Source: DAOTWP01 sp034435675
Lineage (GTDB): Bacteria; Chloroflexota; Anaerolineae; Aggregatilineales; Phototrophicaceae
NCBI GenBank assembly: GCA_034435675.1
Contig: DAOTWP010000127.1
Location: 1-26,752 of the forward strand
Length of the DNA: 26,752 nucleotides
Direction of reading: 5' to 3'
The notes beneath the pieces are model-generated. The model was not told the origin of the DNA. It searched no databases and saw nothing but the letters and a program-made list of their open reading frames with translations. The position numbers and the translations under genes are program-made. How positions within the stretch are numbered: position 1 is the first letter of the stretch; every line of letters begins with the position of its first letter. This document shows positions 16,236 through 24,416 of the stretch, piece by piece.

Positions 16236-18539
16236 ATGCAGGTTTCCATTGAAGTTGCCGCGCTTATTGCCGCGCTGACCAGTGTTACCGGCCTGGGTTT
16301 TGCATTTTACCAGCGGGCGTGGGTCCTCAGGCAGGGGGCCGGCAGTGATGTGATGCAGAAAATTTCCGGCGCAATTCAGCGCGGCGCACAGGCGTTTTTG
16401 CGGCGCGAATATCGCGCGGTTGCCGTGCTGGTTATCATTGTTACTGTACTGCTGTTGTTGCTGAGCGCAATTCCGGGGACGGGTATCAGCGCATGGACGG
16501 GGCTAGCTTATGTCACCGGCGCGCTGGCATCAGGGATTGCCGGGTATATGGGCATGTATATTGCCGTGCGTGCCAACGTGCGCACGACGCAAGCCGCCTC
16601 AGAAGGGCTGAATCGCGGGCTGCGCGTGGCATTCGCCAGCGGCACGGTCATGGGCACGGTTGTGGTGTCACTGGCGCTGCTGGGCATCAGTCTGCTGTTT
16701 ATCCTGTTTACCAGCCAACTTCCCCCGGTGCAGGCTGCCAGTGCGCTGGCGGGCTTTGGTTTTGGCGGCACGTCAATCGCCATTTTCGCGCGTGTTGGCG
16801 GCGGCATTTACACCAAAGCGGCAGATGTTGGCGCGGACCTGGTGGGCAAGACCGAGGCGAATATTCCCGAAGATGATCCCCGTAACCCGGCGACAATCGC
16901 GGACAATGTGGGCGATAACGTCGGCGATGTGGCGGGCATGGGGTCTGACCTGTTCGAGAGCTACGCCAGTTCAATCATTGCAGCGATTTCGCTGGCGGCG
17001 CTGGGCGGCGGGTTGGCGGCAGATTTGCGCATTGCCGGGCAGGTGTTCCCGCTGCTGGTTGCCGCTGCCGGTCTGCTCATTGGTATGGGCAGCACCTTCC
17101 TTGTGCAGACTAAAGAGGGCGCAGGGCAGGTAGAACTGCTCGGTAGTCTGCGGCGTGGGGTCTACTCCGCCAGTGGTCTCGTCGCTGTGGCGATTGTGCT
17201 GCTGACGCTGCTGCTTGATTTGCCGATTGAAGTTGCTGTTGCGACCATTACCGGGCTGCTGGCGGGCGTGCTGATCGGTTTCTTCACCGAATACTTCACC
17301 TCCGACACTTACCGCCCCACGCGCAACCTTGCCGAAAGCGCTAAAGGTGGAACCGGCATTGTCATCATTCGCGGGTTGGCGTTGGGGATGTTCAGCACCA
17401 TCGCCCCGGTGCTCATCGTTGTACTGGCAACACTGCTGGCAACCGCCGCCGCCGGTCTGTACGGGGTGGCAGTCGCCGCTGTCGGCATGCTTTCCACGTT
17501 GGGCATCACGCTGGCGACCGACGCCTATGGTCCCGTCGCCGACAATGCGGGCGGCATTGCCGAAATGGCACATCTTCCGGCGGAAGTTCGTGACCGTACT
17601 GACGCGCTGGATCGCCTGGGCAATACGACTGCCGCAACGGGCAAGGGGTTTGCCATCGGCAGTGCCGCCATGACTGCGCTGGCGCTGAACGCTGCCTTTA
17701 TTGCTGCCATCCAGGGGGCGCAAGCAGGGCAGGGGCTGGAAATCAGCCGTTTTGTCGTGGATGTGCTCGATGCACGCTTTATCACCGGGTTGTTCCTCGG
17801 CGGCGTGCTGCCCTTCATTTTCAGCGCATTGACAATGCTGGCGGTGGGGCAGGCGGCACAGAGCATTGTTGAGGAGGTGCGCCGCCAGTTTCGCGAAATC
17901 AAGGGCATCATGGATGGCAGCGCAGAACCGGATTATGAACGCTGCGTGGGCATCAGCACGGATGGCGCGATTCGCCAGATGATTGTGCCTGGTCTGCTGG
18001 CGGTGCTTGTGCCTGTTGGTATCGCCTTCCTTGCGTTGATCGGTGAAGGCAATGTGATTAGCTCGTTTGTCGGGCGCGAAACGCTGATCGGCATGTTGAT
18101 CGGTTCACTGGTGACTGCCTTCATGCTTGCGGTGATGATGGCGAATTCCGGCGGTGCATGGGACAACGCCAAGAAATATATTGAGGCGGGCAATCACGGT
18201 GGCAAGGGTTCCGACGCGCACAAGGCGGCGGTAGTGGGCGACACGGTCGGCGATCCTTTCAAGGATACCTCCGGTCCTTCGCTGAATATCCTCATCAAGC
18301 TGCTAGCAATCGTCGCGTTAGTGATCGCGCCAGTGCTTGCCCCTGTTGCGCAGGAACTGGGAGCAGATGGTGTCTCGGCAACACCACCAGTTACCGAAAA
18401 TGTTGCTGGCTCAGCAGTTGAAGCGGCTGGAAATGGGGCAGACGCTGTAGACAGCGCCGTGGAATCCGCAGAGCAGACCGAAACCGCCACACAGGATGCT
18501 GGAGAAGCAACGCCAGAAGGCGAAGCATCCGGCGGGTAG
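16236..18539 (+). CDS. hppA: Membrane-bound ion-translocating pyrophosphatase
   Basis: This integral membrane enzyme hydrolyses pyrophosphate and pumps H+ or Na+. Catalytic signatures are intact: DVGADLVGKTEANIPEDDPRNPA, IADNVGDNVGDVAGMGSDLFESY, TEYFTSDTYRP, ATDAYGPVADNAGGIAEM, and near the C-terminus NSGGAWDNAKKYIEAG with GDTVGDPFKDTSGPS. At the K+-dependence site it reads GNTTAATGKG (residues 462-471), the Ala/Gly form of K+-dependent enzymes. Glu 241 in LFESYASS occupies the position typical of Na+-pumping members, so Na+ transport is possible. The protein (767 residues) carries an extra tail of about 45 Ala/Glu/Thr-rich residues after the core. ATG 16236 has AAGGAG seven bases upstream. 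A strong terminator follows. Confidence 0.93.
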   Translation: MQVSIEVAALIAALTSVTGLGFAFYQRAWVLRQGAGSDVMQKISGAIQRGAQAFLRREYRAVAVLVIIVTVLLLLLSAIPGTGISAWTGLAYVTGALASGIAGYMGMYIAVRANVRTTQAASEGLNRGLRVAFASGTVMGTVVVSLALLGISLLFILFTSQLPPVQAASALAGFGFGGTSIAIFARVGGGIYTKAADVGADLVGKTEANIPEDDPRNPATIADNVGDNVGDVAGMGSDLFESYASSIIAAISLAALGGGLAADLRIAGQVFPLLVAAAGLLIGMGSTFLVQTKEGAGQVELLGSLRRGVYSASGLVAVAIVLLTLLLDLPIEVAVATITGLLAGVLIGFFTEYFTSDTYRPTRNLAESAKGGTGIVIIRGLALGMFSTIAPVLIVVLATLLATAAAGLYGVAVAAVGMLSTLGITLATDAYGPVADNAGGIAEMAHLPAEVRDRTDALDRLGNTTAATGKGFAIGSAAMTALALNAAFIAAIQGAQAGQGLEISRFVVDVLDARFITGLFLGGVLPFIFSALTMLAVGQAAQSIVEEVRRQFREIKGIMDGSAEPDYERCVGISTDGAIRQMIVPGLLAVLVPVGIAFLALIGEGNVISSFVGRETLIGMLIGSLVTAFMLAVMMANSGGAWDNAKKYIEAGNHGGKGSDAHKAAVVGDTVGDPFKDTSGPSLNILIKLLAIVALVIAPVLAPVAQELGADGVSATPPVTENVAGSAVEAAGNGADAVDSAVESAEQTETATQDAGEATPEGEASGG

Positions 18540-18561
18540 TTTGCCATTCGCATCGAACACA

Positions 18562-18601
18562 CAGAAGCAGGGTGCTCAGGTGGCGACCCTGCTTCTGTTT
18601 T
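18562..18601 (+). terminator. Rho-independent terminator of the pyrophosphatase gene
   Basis: A perfect 12-bp stem (CAGAAGCAGGGT / ACCCTGCTTCTG) with a 12-base loop is followed directly by TTTT. It starts 22 bases after the stop codon and also separates the gene from the convergent crotonase-family gene. Confidence 0.88.
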
Positions 18602-18616
18602 CCCCCGGCTCGCTTG

Positions 18617-19378
18617 TCAGTCAAACGTCCCGCTGCGTCCTTTGCCGCTGTTGAACGCCTGCGCGCCGGCGATTGCTTCGCCTGTTTGCAGGGTTTTTAC
18701 GCCATACTCGGCTTCAAGGCGTAGCCCTTCTGCCAGTGATTTGCCTATGCCCGCGTACAGCGCCAGCCGGTCATTGCGCATTGCGGTCTGGGGGAACTGT
18801 GCCAGCATGTGCCCAAGTGCAACTGCGCGGCGGATATGCGCACCAGGCGCGACGACCTCATTTGCCAGCCCCCACGCCAGCGCTTCCCGCGCGGGGACTG
18901 CGCGTCCGGTCAGGATCATTTCCAGTGCGCGCCCTGTGCCGACAATGCGCGGCAGACGCTGCGTGCCACCATCAACCAGCGGCACCCCAAAACGTCGTTC
19001 AAAGCAGCCGAACACTGCCGTTTCGTCGGCAATGCGCAGGTCACACCAGCAGGCGATTTCCAGCCCACCCGCCACCGCGTAGCCCGCCACCGCGGCTATC
19101 GTCGGTTTGCTGATTGTCAGCCGTGTAAAGCCCAGCGGTCCATGATCGCTGAAGACATCGCCCGCCAGCGAACTGAGGTCTTTCAGGTCTGCCCCCGCGC
19201 AGAAAACCGTATCGCCACCCGTCAGTATCGCGACACGTGCATCGTCATCCTGCTCGAAATCCTGCCATGCGGCGCGCAGGGCGTCGCCCGTCGCCTTGTT
19301 GATTGCGTTGCGCGCGTCCGGGCGTGTGATTGTCAGAAGCATCACCGGACCGTCACGTTCAATGGTGACCAGACTCAT
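18617..19378 (-). CDS. Enoyl-CoA hydratase/isomerase (crotonase) family protein
   Basis: A 253-residue crotonase-fold protein. The acyl-CoA and oxyanion-hole elements are present: FCAGADLKDL (about 59-68) and AAVAGYAVAGGLEIACWCDLRIA (about 94-116) with the first conserved Glu in GGLE. The second catalytic Glu position falls in FGVPLVDGGTQRLPRIVG, where an Asp stands instead, as in a crotonase subgroup often of uncertain reaction. Hydration in beta-oxidation is therefore possible but not assured. ATG 19378 follows AAAGGACG by about ten bases; the longer frame to 19435 runs through the terminator of the upstream gene and is not credible. It lies on the same strand as the thioester reductase but is separated by that terminator. 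Confidence 0.85.
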   Translation of the reverse strand: MSLVTIERDGPVMLLTITRPDARNAINKATGDALRAAWQDFEQDDDARVAILTGGDTVFCAGADLKDLSSLAGDVFSDHGPLGFTRLTISKPTIAAVAGYAVAGGLEIACWCDLRIADETAVFGCFERRFGVPLVDGGTQRLPRIVGTGRALEMILTGRAVPAREALAWGLANEVVAPGAHIRRAVALGHMLAQFPQTAMRNDRLALYAGIGKSLAEGLRLEAEYGVKTLQTGEAIAGAQAFNSGKGRSGTFD

Positions 19379-19404
19379 GCTGTTTTCGTCCTTTTTGGGG
19401 TGCT

Positions 19405-19438
19405 GAAAAACAAAAAGGTGCAGCCTGCGCCACACCTT
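19405..19438 (-). terminator. Rho-independent terminator of the thioester reductase gene
   Basis: On the minus strand AAGGTG (19438-19433) pairs with CACCTT (19420-19415) around a 12-base loop and runs into TTTTTGTTTTT. It lies about 50 bases past the stop codon at 19487. Confidence 0.8.
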
Positions 19439-19486
19439 GCGTTGTCGTTGTTGATACCGCTCTGTGGCGTCTGTTTGTCGGATGAC

Positions 19487-20737
19487 TCAGATCAGTTCTA
19501 CCGGGACAGCTTCGCCTGCGGCAACATCAATCGCTGCGCCAGTCGCTGCGGCGGGGTGCAGTTCGCCTTTGCGCACCATCTGGGTCAGGTAAAGCTGCAC
19601 AAGTTTGCGGTCAATTGGCGGGCAGACAATGCCGGAATCCTGCAATGCTGACTGCGTCAGCGTTGTACCAAGCGCATGATACGCCGTTTCGCTGATTCCC
19701 AGCATACGCCGCGCGAAGGTGCCATGCAGGAATGGCAGCAGCGGGTGCAGCGGGTTAGTATCCGGGTTTTCCACAGCTTCAAAGGCGTCAACCCACTCTC
19801 TGAAGGGCAGTTTGCGAACCGGATAACCGGTTTCAATGACGCGATCGTAGATCTGGCTCCACTGGATTGGTTCGGGGTTCAGCAAGTGGAACACCTTGCC
19901 CAGCGATTCCTCGCACAGCGACAGATAAACCATCGCTTTGGAGACAAAGTCTACCGGCGTCCAGTCCATCGGGTGCTGGATGTCCGGGGCGACCCCTGCC
20001 TGAATGCAGCCAACAAGCATCCGCCCGACGAAATCCGTTGGATTTGACGCGCCGCTGGTGCTGTCGCCGACAATCAAGCCAATGCGGTGGATGGTCACAG
20101 GAATGCCACGCTCACGGGCAAGGCGCACCACGCGCTCTGCCGCGTACTTGGACTGGAAATAGCCCACATCCGGGCATTTCTCCGGGTCCATTTCATCATC
20201 TTCCTGCCCACCAACCAGTTCGCGGTATGCCAGCAGAATGCCCAGTGATGACACAAAGTGTACGGGTTTGGGTTTGCCCATCGTCGCCATACGTAGCGCT
20301 TCCTGCGTGCCGCCTACATTGGCGGATTTCAGGTAGTGCAATGGGGCAACATAGCTGAGTTTGCTGCCGCAGTGATAAATGCTGTCCACAATGTTGGCAA
20401 GGCTCTGGAATTCGTCTGGGGTCAGCCCGAACAATGGCAGTTTCATGTCGCCAACAATCGGCAGCACGCGCGGAGTGTAGTGTTCCTGCCACAGGTAGTA
20501 CTGCTCCAGATTGCTGCGAATGCGGTCAAAGGCGTGCTGGGTGTTATCGGCACGGACAAGGCAGTAAATGTCTGCCTGAGTCTGCTCCAGCAGTTCACGT
20601 AGCAGATATGCGCCAACAAAGCCGGTGGCACCGGTGAGAAAAATGATGTGTGGTCTGGGATTAAAAACAAACTCTTCAGCTTGTGGCACGATTTCCGGGG
20701 CGAGTGTTGCCTCGGCGTCCAGATTCAAACTATGCAT
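19487..20737 (-). CDS. Stand-alone thioester reductase domain protein (NAD(P)H-dependent acyl reductase)
   Basis: A 416-residue short-chain-dehydrogenase-like protein of the thioester reductase (NAD_binding_4) type, the same fold as the R domain of carboxylic acid and nonribosomal peptide synthetases and as fatty acyl-CoA reductases. It shows the nucleotide-binding motif FLTGATGFVGAYLL (about 33-46), the catalytic Ser region HFVSSLGI, and the YxxxK pair Tyr 193/Lys 197 (YFQSKYAAERVV). No adenylation or carrier domain is attached, so it must take acyl-CoA or acyl-ACP from elsewhere and release an aldehyde or alcohol. ATG 20737 is preceded by AAAGGG at nine bases; TTG 20761 is less likely. It is divergent from the patatin/WS-DGAT genes, which makes fatty alcohol supply for wax esters a reasonable guess. 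Confidence 0.82.
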   Translation of the reverse strand: MHSLNLDAEATLAPEIVPQAEEFVFNPRPHIIFLTGATGFVGAYLLRELLEQTQADIYCLVRADNTQHAFDRIRSNLEQYYLWQEHYTPRVLPIVGDMKLPLFGLTPDEFQSLANIVDSIYHCGSKLSYVAPLHYLKSANVGGTQEALRMATMGKPKPVHFVSSLGILLAYRELVGGQEDDEMDPEKCPDVGYFQSKYAAERVVRLARERGIPVTIHRIGLIVGDSTSGASNPTDFVGRMLVGCIQAGVAPDIQHPMDWTPVDFVSKAMVYLSLCEESLGKVFHLLNPEPIQWSQIYDRVIETGYPVRKLPFREWVDAFEAVENPDTNPLHPLLPFLHGTFARRMLGISETAYHALGTTLTQSALQDSGIVCPPIDRKLVQLYLTQMVRKGELHPAAATGAAIDVAAGEAVPVELI

Positions 20738-21113
20738 AGGTAGTAGCCCTTTCCCCCCCAATTTATTGAACTGTCAAAACTAGTGTATCAGGTCATCAAT
20801 CATCAACTAGTGCTGAACGGGCAAGGAAAATGCTGACATTTGTCCTGAATTGCAGTGTTTGGTGAGGCGATTCACGCTCGGCTTATATTCAATATGTTAC
20901 ACATTCAATACAGCATCAGACGTTATCCTTGTCATACGATACCCGAAAACCGCCGAAAGTAACGAAGACTTGCGCGCTTTTTTCATGACGTTTGTCCTCA
21001 GTCTCATGCGAGCGAGGCGGTTACAATAAAACTGATTGGTAGTTTTGGATACTCAGTAATTGTTTGTTTTGTAGTCGCGTGTGGTCAGCAGATTTTATTG
21101 GAGTTCAGCAGGG
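20738..21113. other. Divergent intergenic region with short repeats
   Basis: These 376 bases between the thioester reductase and the lipase hold no credible gene. Two copies of AACTAGTG (20778-20785, 20805-20812), each with the palindrome ACTAGT, are 27 bases apart, with the tandem TCATCAATCATCAA between. Two copies of ATTCAATA (20887-20894, 20903-20910) are 16 bases apart in an AT-rich stretch. A TACAAT at 21022-21027 could be a -10 for the lipase, but I see no good -35. Confidence 0.4.
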
Positions 21114-22169
21114 ATGGAGTCTCGAATGCGAGAAATTCCGCAGTTACAGAAGCAGGGTGGCACAGTGCTGGTACTCAGCGGTGGTGCGACAAAGGCTTTC
21201 TATTTTCACCTTGGTGTGCTCAAAGTGCTGCGGGATGAGCCTGTCACCTCAGTGGTCGGTTCCAGCGCGGGGGCTGTAGTGGGAGCGTTTTTGGCTTCCG
21301 GCGCAACCGTTGACACGCTGCTGCGTTCCATCAATCAGAAGCAGATCTACATCCCACGGTTTGAAAAGTGGGTTAAAACTATCACCTCAACAATGCTGTT
21401 TCGCCCCAAATACCGTGATATTGCCCGCCAATCGCTTTCGACGGCGTTTGCCGGAATGCGGTTTGTTGCCTCGCTGCCCTGGTTATATAACAAAGATATT
21501 TTAGCCGAAGCTCTGGATCGTTTAGTGCATGATCAGTCGGTTATTACCAGCCTGTTTGACAGCTCCGCGCTGGAGGAATTGTTTAAGTCGCTGCTGCCAT
21601 CGGCAAATTTCGCAGACAGTGTGATGGATCTGTATGTCATTGCGACCTGCCTGGACTGTCACAAGCGTGGGGTTTTTAACAGTCGCTACGATTTCGAGGA
21701 CGATCATAATATTTTCGCTACCGATGTGCCGATCCATAAGGCTGTGCGGGCGTCTACTGCGCTGCCAGCGATGTTTGACCCGGTAAAGATCAAAGGCAGA
21801 TATTATATTGACGGCGAGATCAAACAGACGCTGTCCGCCGATATTGGCGTGCGTCTGTCGGATCGGGTGATAATCTCGCATACGTATCAGCCGTTGTATC
21901 TGGGGAATCAAGGTTCGGTGCGCGATATGGGCTGGTTGTCCATGCTGCGTCAGGCGCTCTGGATGATCCTCTATGAGCGTATCGAGACATGGCACAACAT
22001 CTATCAGCAGCAAAACCCGGATAAGCAGATTATCTGGATTCAACCGGAACCCGATGATATTGAATTTTTCCAACTGCCGGAATTTTCGTTCCGACCGGAA
22101 ATCCAGAAAAAGATGATTCGCAGTGGTGAAATTGCAGCGCTGAAGGCGCTCGAACGTGAATATGCATAA
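21114..22169 (+). CDS. Patatin-like phospholipase/lipase
   Basis: The 351-residue protein has the patatin Ser-Asp dyad: an oxyanion-type LSGGATKAFYFHLGVL near 21-36, nucleophile elbow VGSSAGAVVGA with Ser 51, and Asp 233 in YYIDGEIK preceded by ASTALPAMFDPVKI. Patatin-like enzymes hydrolyse acyl esters of phospholipids, acylglycerols or, in some bacteria, storage lipids. There is no signal peptide, so it acts inside the cell. The first Gly-rich loop differs from the usual GGG[AX][KR]G by having Ala-Thr-Lys. I use ATG 21114 (GGAG about ten bases upstream); ATG 21126 with GGAG six bases upstream is equally good, and GTG 21081 is unlikely. It is followed by the WS/DGAT gene 70 bases downstream on the same strand, which suggests a role in lipid turnover or remodelling. 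Confidence 0.85.
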   Translation: MESRMREIPQLQKQGGTVLVLSGGATKAFYFHLGVLKVLRDEPVTSVVGSSAGAVVGAFLASGATVDTLLRSINQKQIYIPRFEKWVKTITSTMLFRPKYRDIARQSLSTAFAGMRFVASLPWLYNKDILAEALDRLVHDQSVITSLFDSSALEELFKSLLPSANFADSVMDLYVIATCLDCHKRGVFNSRYDFEDDHNIFATDVPIHKAVRASTALPAMFDPVKIKGRYYIDGEIKQTLSADIGVRLSDRVIISHTYQPLYLGNQGSVRDMGWLSMLRQALWMILYERIETWHNIYQQQNPDKQIIWIQPEPDDIEFFQLPEFSFRPEIQKKMIRSGEIAALKALEREYA

Positions 22170-22189
22170 TGAGCCTGTGCGGCAGGCCG

Positions 22190-22217
22190 CCACACTGTGG
22201 AAATAACCACACCGTGG
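22190..22217 (+). repeat. Two direct copies of an inverted-repeat motif
   Basis: CCACACTGTGG (22190-22200) and CCACACCGTGG (22207-22217) are 17 bases apart and each is followed by AAA. Each is itself an inverted repeat (CCAC-n3-GTGG), and GTGG-CCAC between them can form an alternative hairpin. They lie just upstream of the WS/DGAT ribosome site, so they may be an operator or an mRNA structure. Confidence 0.5.
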
Positions 22218-22239
22218 AAAATAGAGGGGGGACTCGGCG

Positions 22240-24306
22240 ATGGTGCAAGAATATAAGAAACGTATCTTAGGTCCGGTAGACTCAGCGTTCTATTACGTTG
22301 ATACGCCGGAAACGCCCATGAATATCGGCGCGCTCACGATCTTTGAAGGGCAAATAGATTTTGATGAATTTGTCAAACTTGTTGATGCGCGTATTCATCG
22401 AGCGCCGGCGTACTCCCAGCGTGTGGTGCAGCCTGCGTTGAACCTGGGGCAGCCCACCTGGATGTTCGACCCGGATTTCTTCATTGGCAACCATATTTTC
22501 CGGGTCAGGCTGGATGAGCCAGGGAATGACGAACAGCTGCGTAATCTGGCGGGGCATCTGGTGTCTGGCATGCTGGATCGCTCCAAACCGCTGTGGGAGA
22601 TTCACTTTATTGAGGGCTTGCAGGGCAACCGCACCGGCGTGTTCTTCAAGGTGCATCACTGCATGGTAGACGGTCTTGCCGCCGTTGAACTGTTCCTGCT
22701 GCTGCTGGACATCAATCCCGAAGTCAGCCCACTGCCCGAAAAGCCGCTGTACGACCCGCCGCCGCTGCCTTCCAAACTGGGTTTGATTGCCGAGGGTGTT
22801 CAGCAGGATCTTCCGTATAAAGTTGATATTTTCAAGAAACTGGGTACGGATCTGCTCAACCTTGGCGCGGTGCTGTCTGACCGTGAAAAACGCCGCAAGA
22901 CTTTCGAGGGCGTTGCCAATATCCTTAGCGACAATGTGCGCCCGATCAAGCGGTTAGCGATTAACGGCAAGAATACGGGCAAAATCACGCTTGCATGGGC
23001 GGAATTCTCGCTCGATGAGGTCCGCGCGATCCGGGCGAAGGTGGGCGCGTCGATCAACGATGTCATGCTCACTGTGCTGGCGAGTGCGCTGCAAAAGTAT
23101 CACAGCCTCTACGGCGATACCAATCAGGACTTTGTGCGCGTGCTCATTCCGGTGAATGTGCGCGAAGAAGAGGAAAAAGGCGAATATGGCAACCGCATAT
23201 CGGTGCTGCCGGTGGACATTCCCTTTGAAGTGGACTCGCCGCTGGAAAGGCTGAAAGCCACCACGCGCTACACACGTGTGATGAAGGACTCGTCGCTATC
23301 GGTTAGCCTCGATATTCTGCTGACGCTGCCATCGCTGGCGCTGCCTGTGTTCCAACCGCTGATCTGGGGCATTGCGCCCAAAGCCTTCGCGCTGTTGGCA
23401 CATACATGGTGTACTAATGTCGCCGGACCGCCCATCCCGGTTTATTTAATGGGACACCGCCTGGTCTCTTCGCGTGGTTTCTTCCCGTTGAATCCGTCTA
23501 TGGGGCTGGCATGTGTTGTCACCAGCTATAACCAGCGCATTTCGATGACGCTCGTTGCGGATGCCGGCATTGTGCCGGATGTGCAGGAAATCGCGGAATA
23601 TCTTAAGACCTCTTACGCGGCGCTGCGCCAGGCGGCAAAGGTAGAGTCATTCGACAAAGAACCGGTAAAAGAGCCAGTGCCCGTGACTGCGGCAGCGCCT
23701 GCGCCGGAGACCCCCGCACCGAATGCCGCTCCGGAAGAAGTCCCTGCGATTTCGCCGGAAGCGCGTTCGTTGAAGATTCAGGAACACACCAATGGGACGG
23801 CAGTTGGCGTCGTCGTTCAGACGGCTGAGCAGGCTACGGCGATTGCGGATGCCCCCGCTGCTGAGGCGAAGCCTGCGACGGTGGCACAACCGGTGGAAAA
23901 ACCCCGACTGTTTTCGGAAGAGTGGGCGCGTCTCTTTAAGGATGCGATCAACAACAGCAGCGCTTATCGCAACGCCTCGACGAAATGGGAAGCGGGTTCG
24001 CTGGCGTTTATTATGCAGGCGGATGCCGCGCATGGTTTCCCTGCGCCCGCTGCTGTCCTGATGGATTTGCACAAGGGCCGCTGCCGCAGTGCGCGCAGTC
24101 TGCCCGCTGTGGCGGCGTTGCAGGAAGCTGCGTTTGTAATTGAAGGCGATTACGCTAGCTGGATGAAGGTGCTGCATGGTGAGGTTGCACCTCTGGCAAT
24201 GTTGGTGCGTCGCAAACTGCGCCTGTCGAAGGGGTCATTGCTGGCGCTGATGCCCTTCACCCAGTCGGCGCAGGAACTGGTGCGCTGTGCACAGAGTATC
24301 TCGTGA
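22240..24306 (+). CDS. Wax ester synthase/diacylglycerol acyltransferase fused to an SCP2-like lipid-binding domain
   Basis: Residues 5-460 form a WS/DGAT acyltransferase, which joins acyl-CoA to a fatty alcohol or diacylglycerol. The active-site motif HHxxxDG is intact (HHCMVDG, His 139-Gly 145), and the later SINDVMLTVLASAL, GNRISVLPVDIP, NVAGPP and SYNQRISMTLVAD segments are typical. After a Pro/Ala/Glu-rich linker (about 465-555), residues 556-688 resemble SCP2 sterol-carrier-like domains: SEEWARLFKDAINNSSAYR, WEAGSLAFIMQAD, AVLMDLHKGRCRSA, FVIEGDYASWMKVLHGEVAP and LRLSKGSLLALMPF. Ordinary WS/DGATs end near residue 460, so this is a fusion. ATG 22240 has a GAGGGGGG site eight bases upstream. 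The lipase lies upstream; a terminator overlaps the stop codon. The SCP2 domain may present acyl substrates or bind the product; that is inference. Confidence 0.88.
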   Translation: MVQEYKKRILGPVDSAFYYVDTPETPMNIGALTIFEGQIDFDEFVKLVDARIHRAPAYSQRVVQPALNLGQPTWMFDPDFFIGNHIFRVRLDEPGNDEQLRNLAGHLVSGMLDRSKPLWEIHFIEGLQGNRTGVFFKVHHCMVDGLAAVELFLLLLDINPEVSPLPEKPLYDPPPLPSKLGLIAEGVQQDLPYKVDIFKKLGTDLLNLGAVLSDREKRRKTFEGVANILSDNVRPIKRLAINGKNTGKITLAWAEFSLDEVRAIRAKVGASINDVMLTVLASALQKYHSLYGDTNQDFVRVLIPVNVREEEEKGEYGNRISVLPVDIPFEVDSPLERLKATTRYTRVMKDSSLSVSLDILLTLPSLALPVFQPLIWGIAPKAFALLAHTWCTNVAGPPIPVYLMGHRLVSSRGFFPLNPSMGLACVVTSYNQRISMTLVADAGIVPDVQEIAEYLKTSYAALRQAAKVESFDKEPVKEPVPVTAAAPAPETPAPNAAPEEVPAISPEARSLKIQEHTNGTAVGVVVQTAEQATAIADAPAAEAKPATVAQPVEKPRLFSEEWARLFKDAINNSSAYRNASTKWEAGSLAFIMQADAAHGFPAPAAVLMDLHKGRCRSARSLPAVAALQEAAFVIEGDYASWMKVLHGEVAPLAMLVRRKLRLSKGSLLALMPFTQSAQELVRCAQSIS

Positions 24307-24324
24307 TAATTTTCACGAGTTTTC
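24300..24324 (+). terminator. Rho-independent terminator overlapping the WS/DGAT stop codon
   Basis: CTCGTGA (24300-24306) pairs with TCACGAG (24313-24319) around a 6-base loop, followed by TTTTC. The stop codon TGA forms the end of the 5' arm, so translation through it could influence termination. It implies that the next gene has a separate promoter or depends on read-through. Confidence 0.65.
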
Positions 24325-24416
24325 AGGCTTTTTGACACTGGCAGGAGACGCAAATTCCTGTTTTAGTGAATGCAAAGCAATTACAGTTTTGCATTATATG
24401 AAAGGTGTATACCTCG

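Noticed and set aside
18617..19435. Extending the crotonase-family gene upstream to 19435
   Set aside because: The added stretch lies in the terminator of the upstream gene; ATG 19378 has a ribosome site and matches the family's usual start.
24332..24337. TTGACA as a -35 for the phasin-like gene
   Set aside because: No -10-like hexamer lies 16-19 bases downstream; TATATG at 24395 is too far away.
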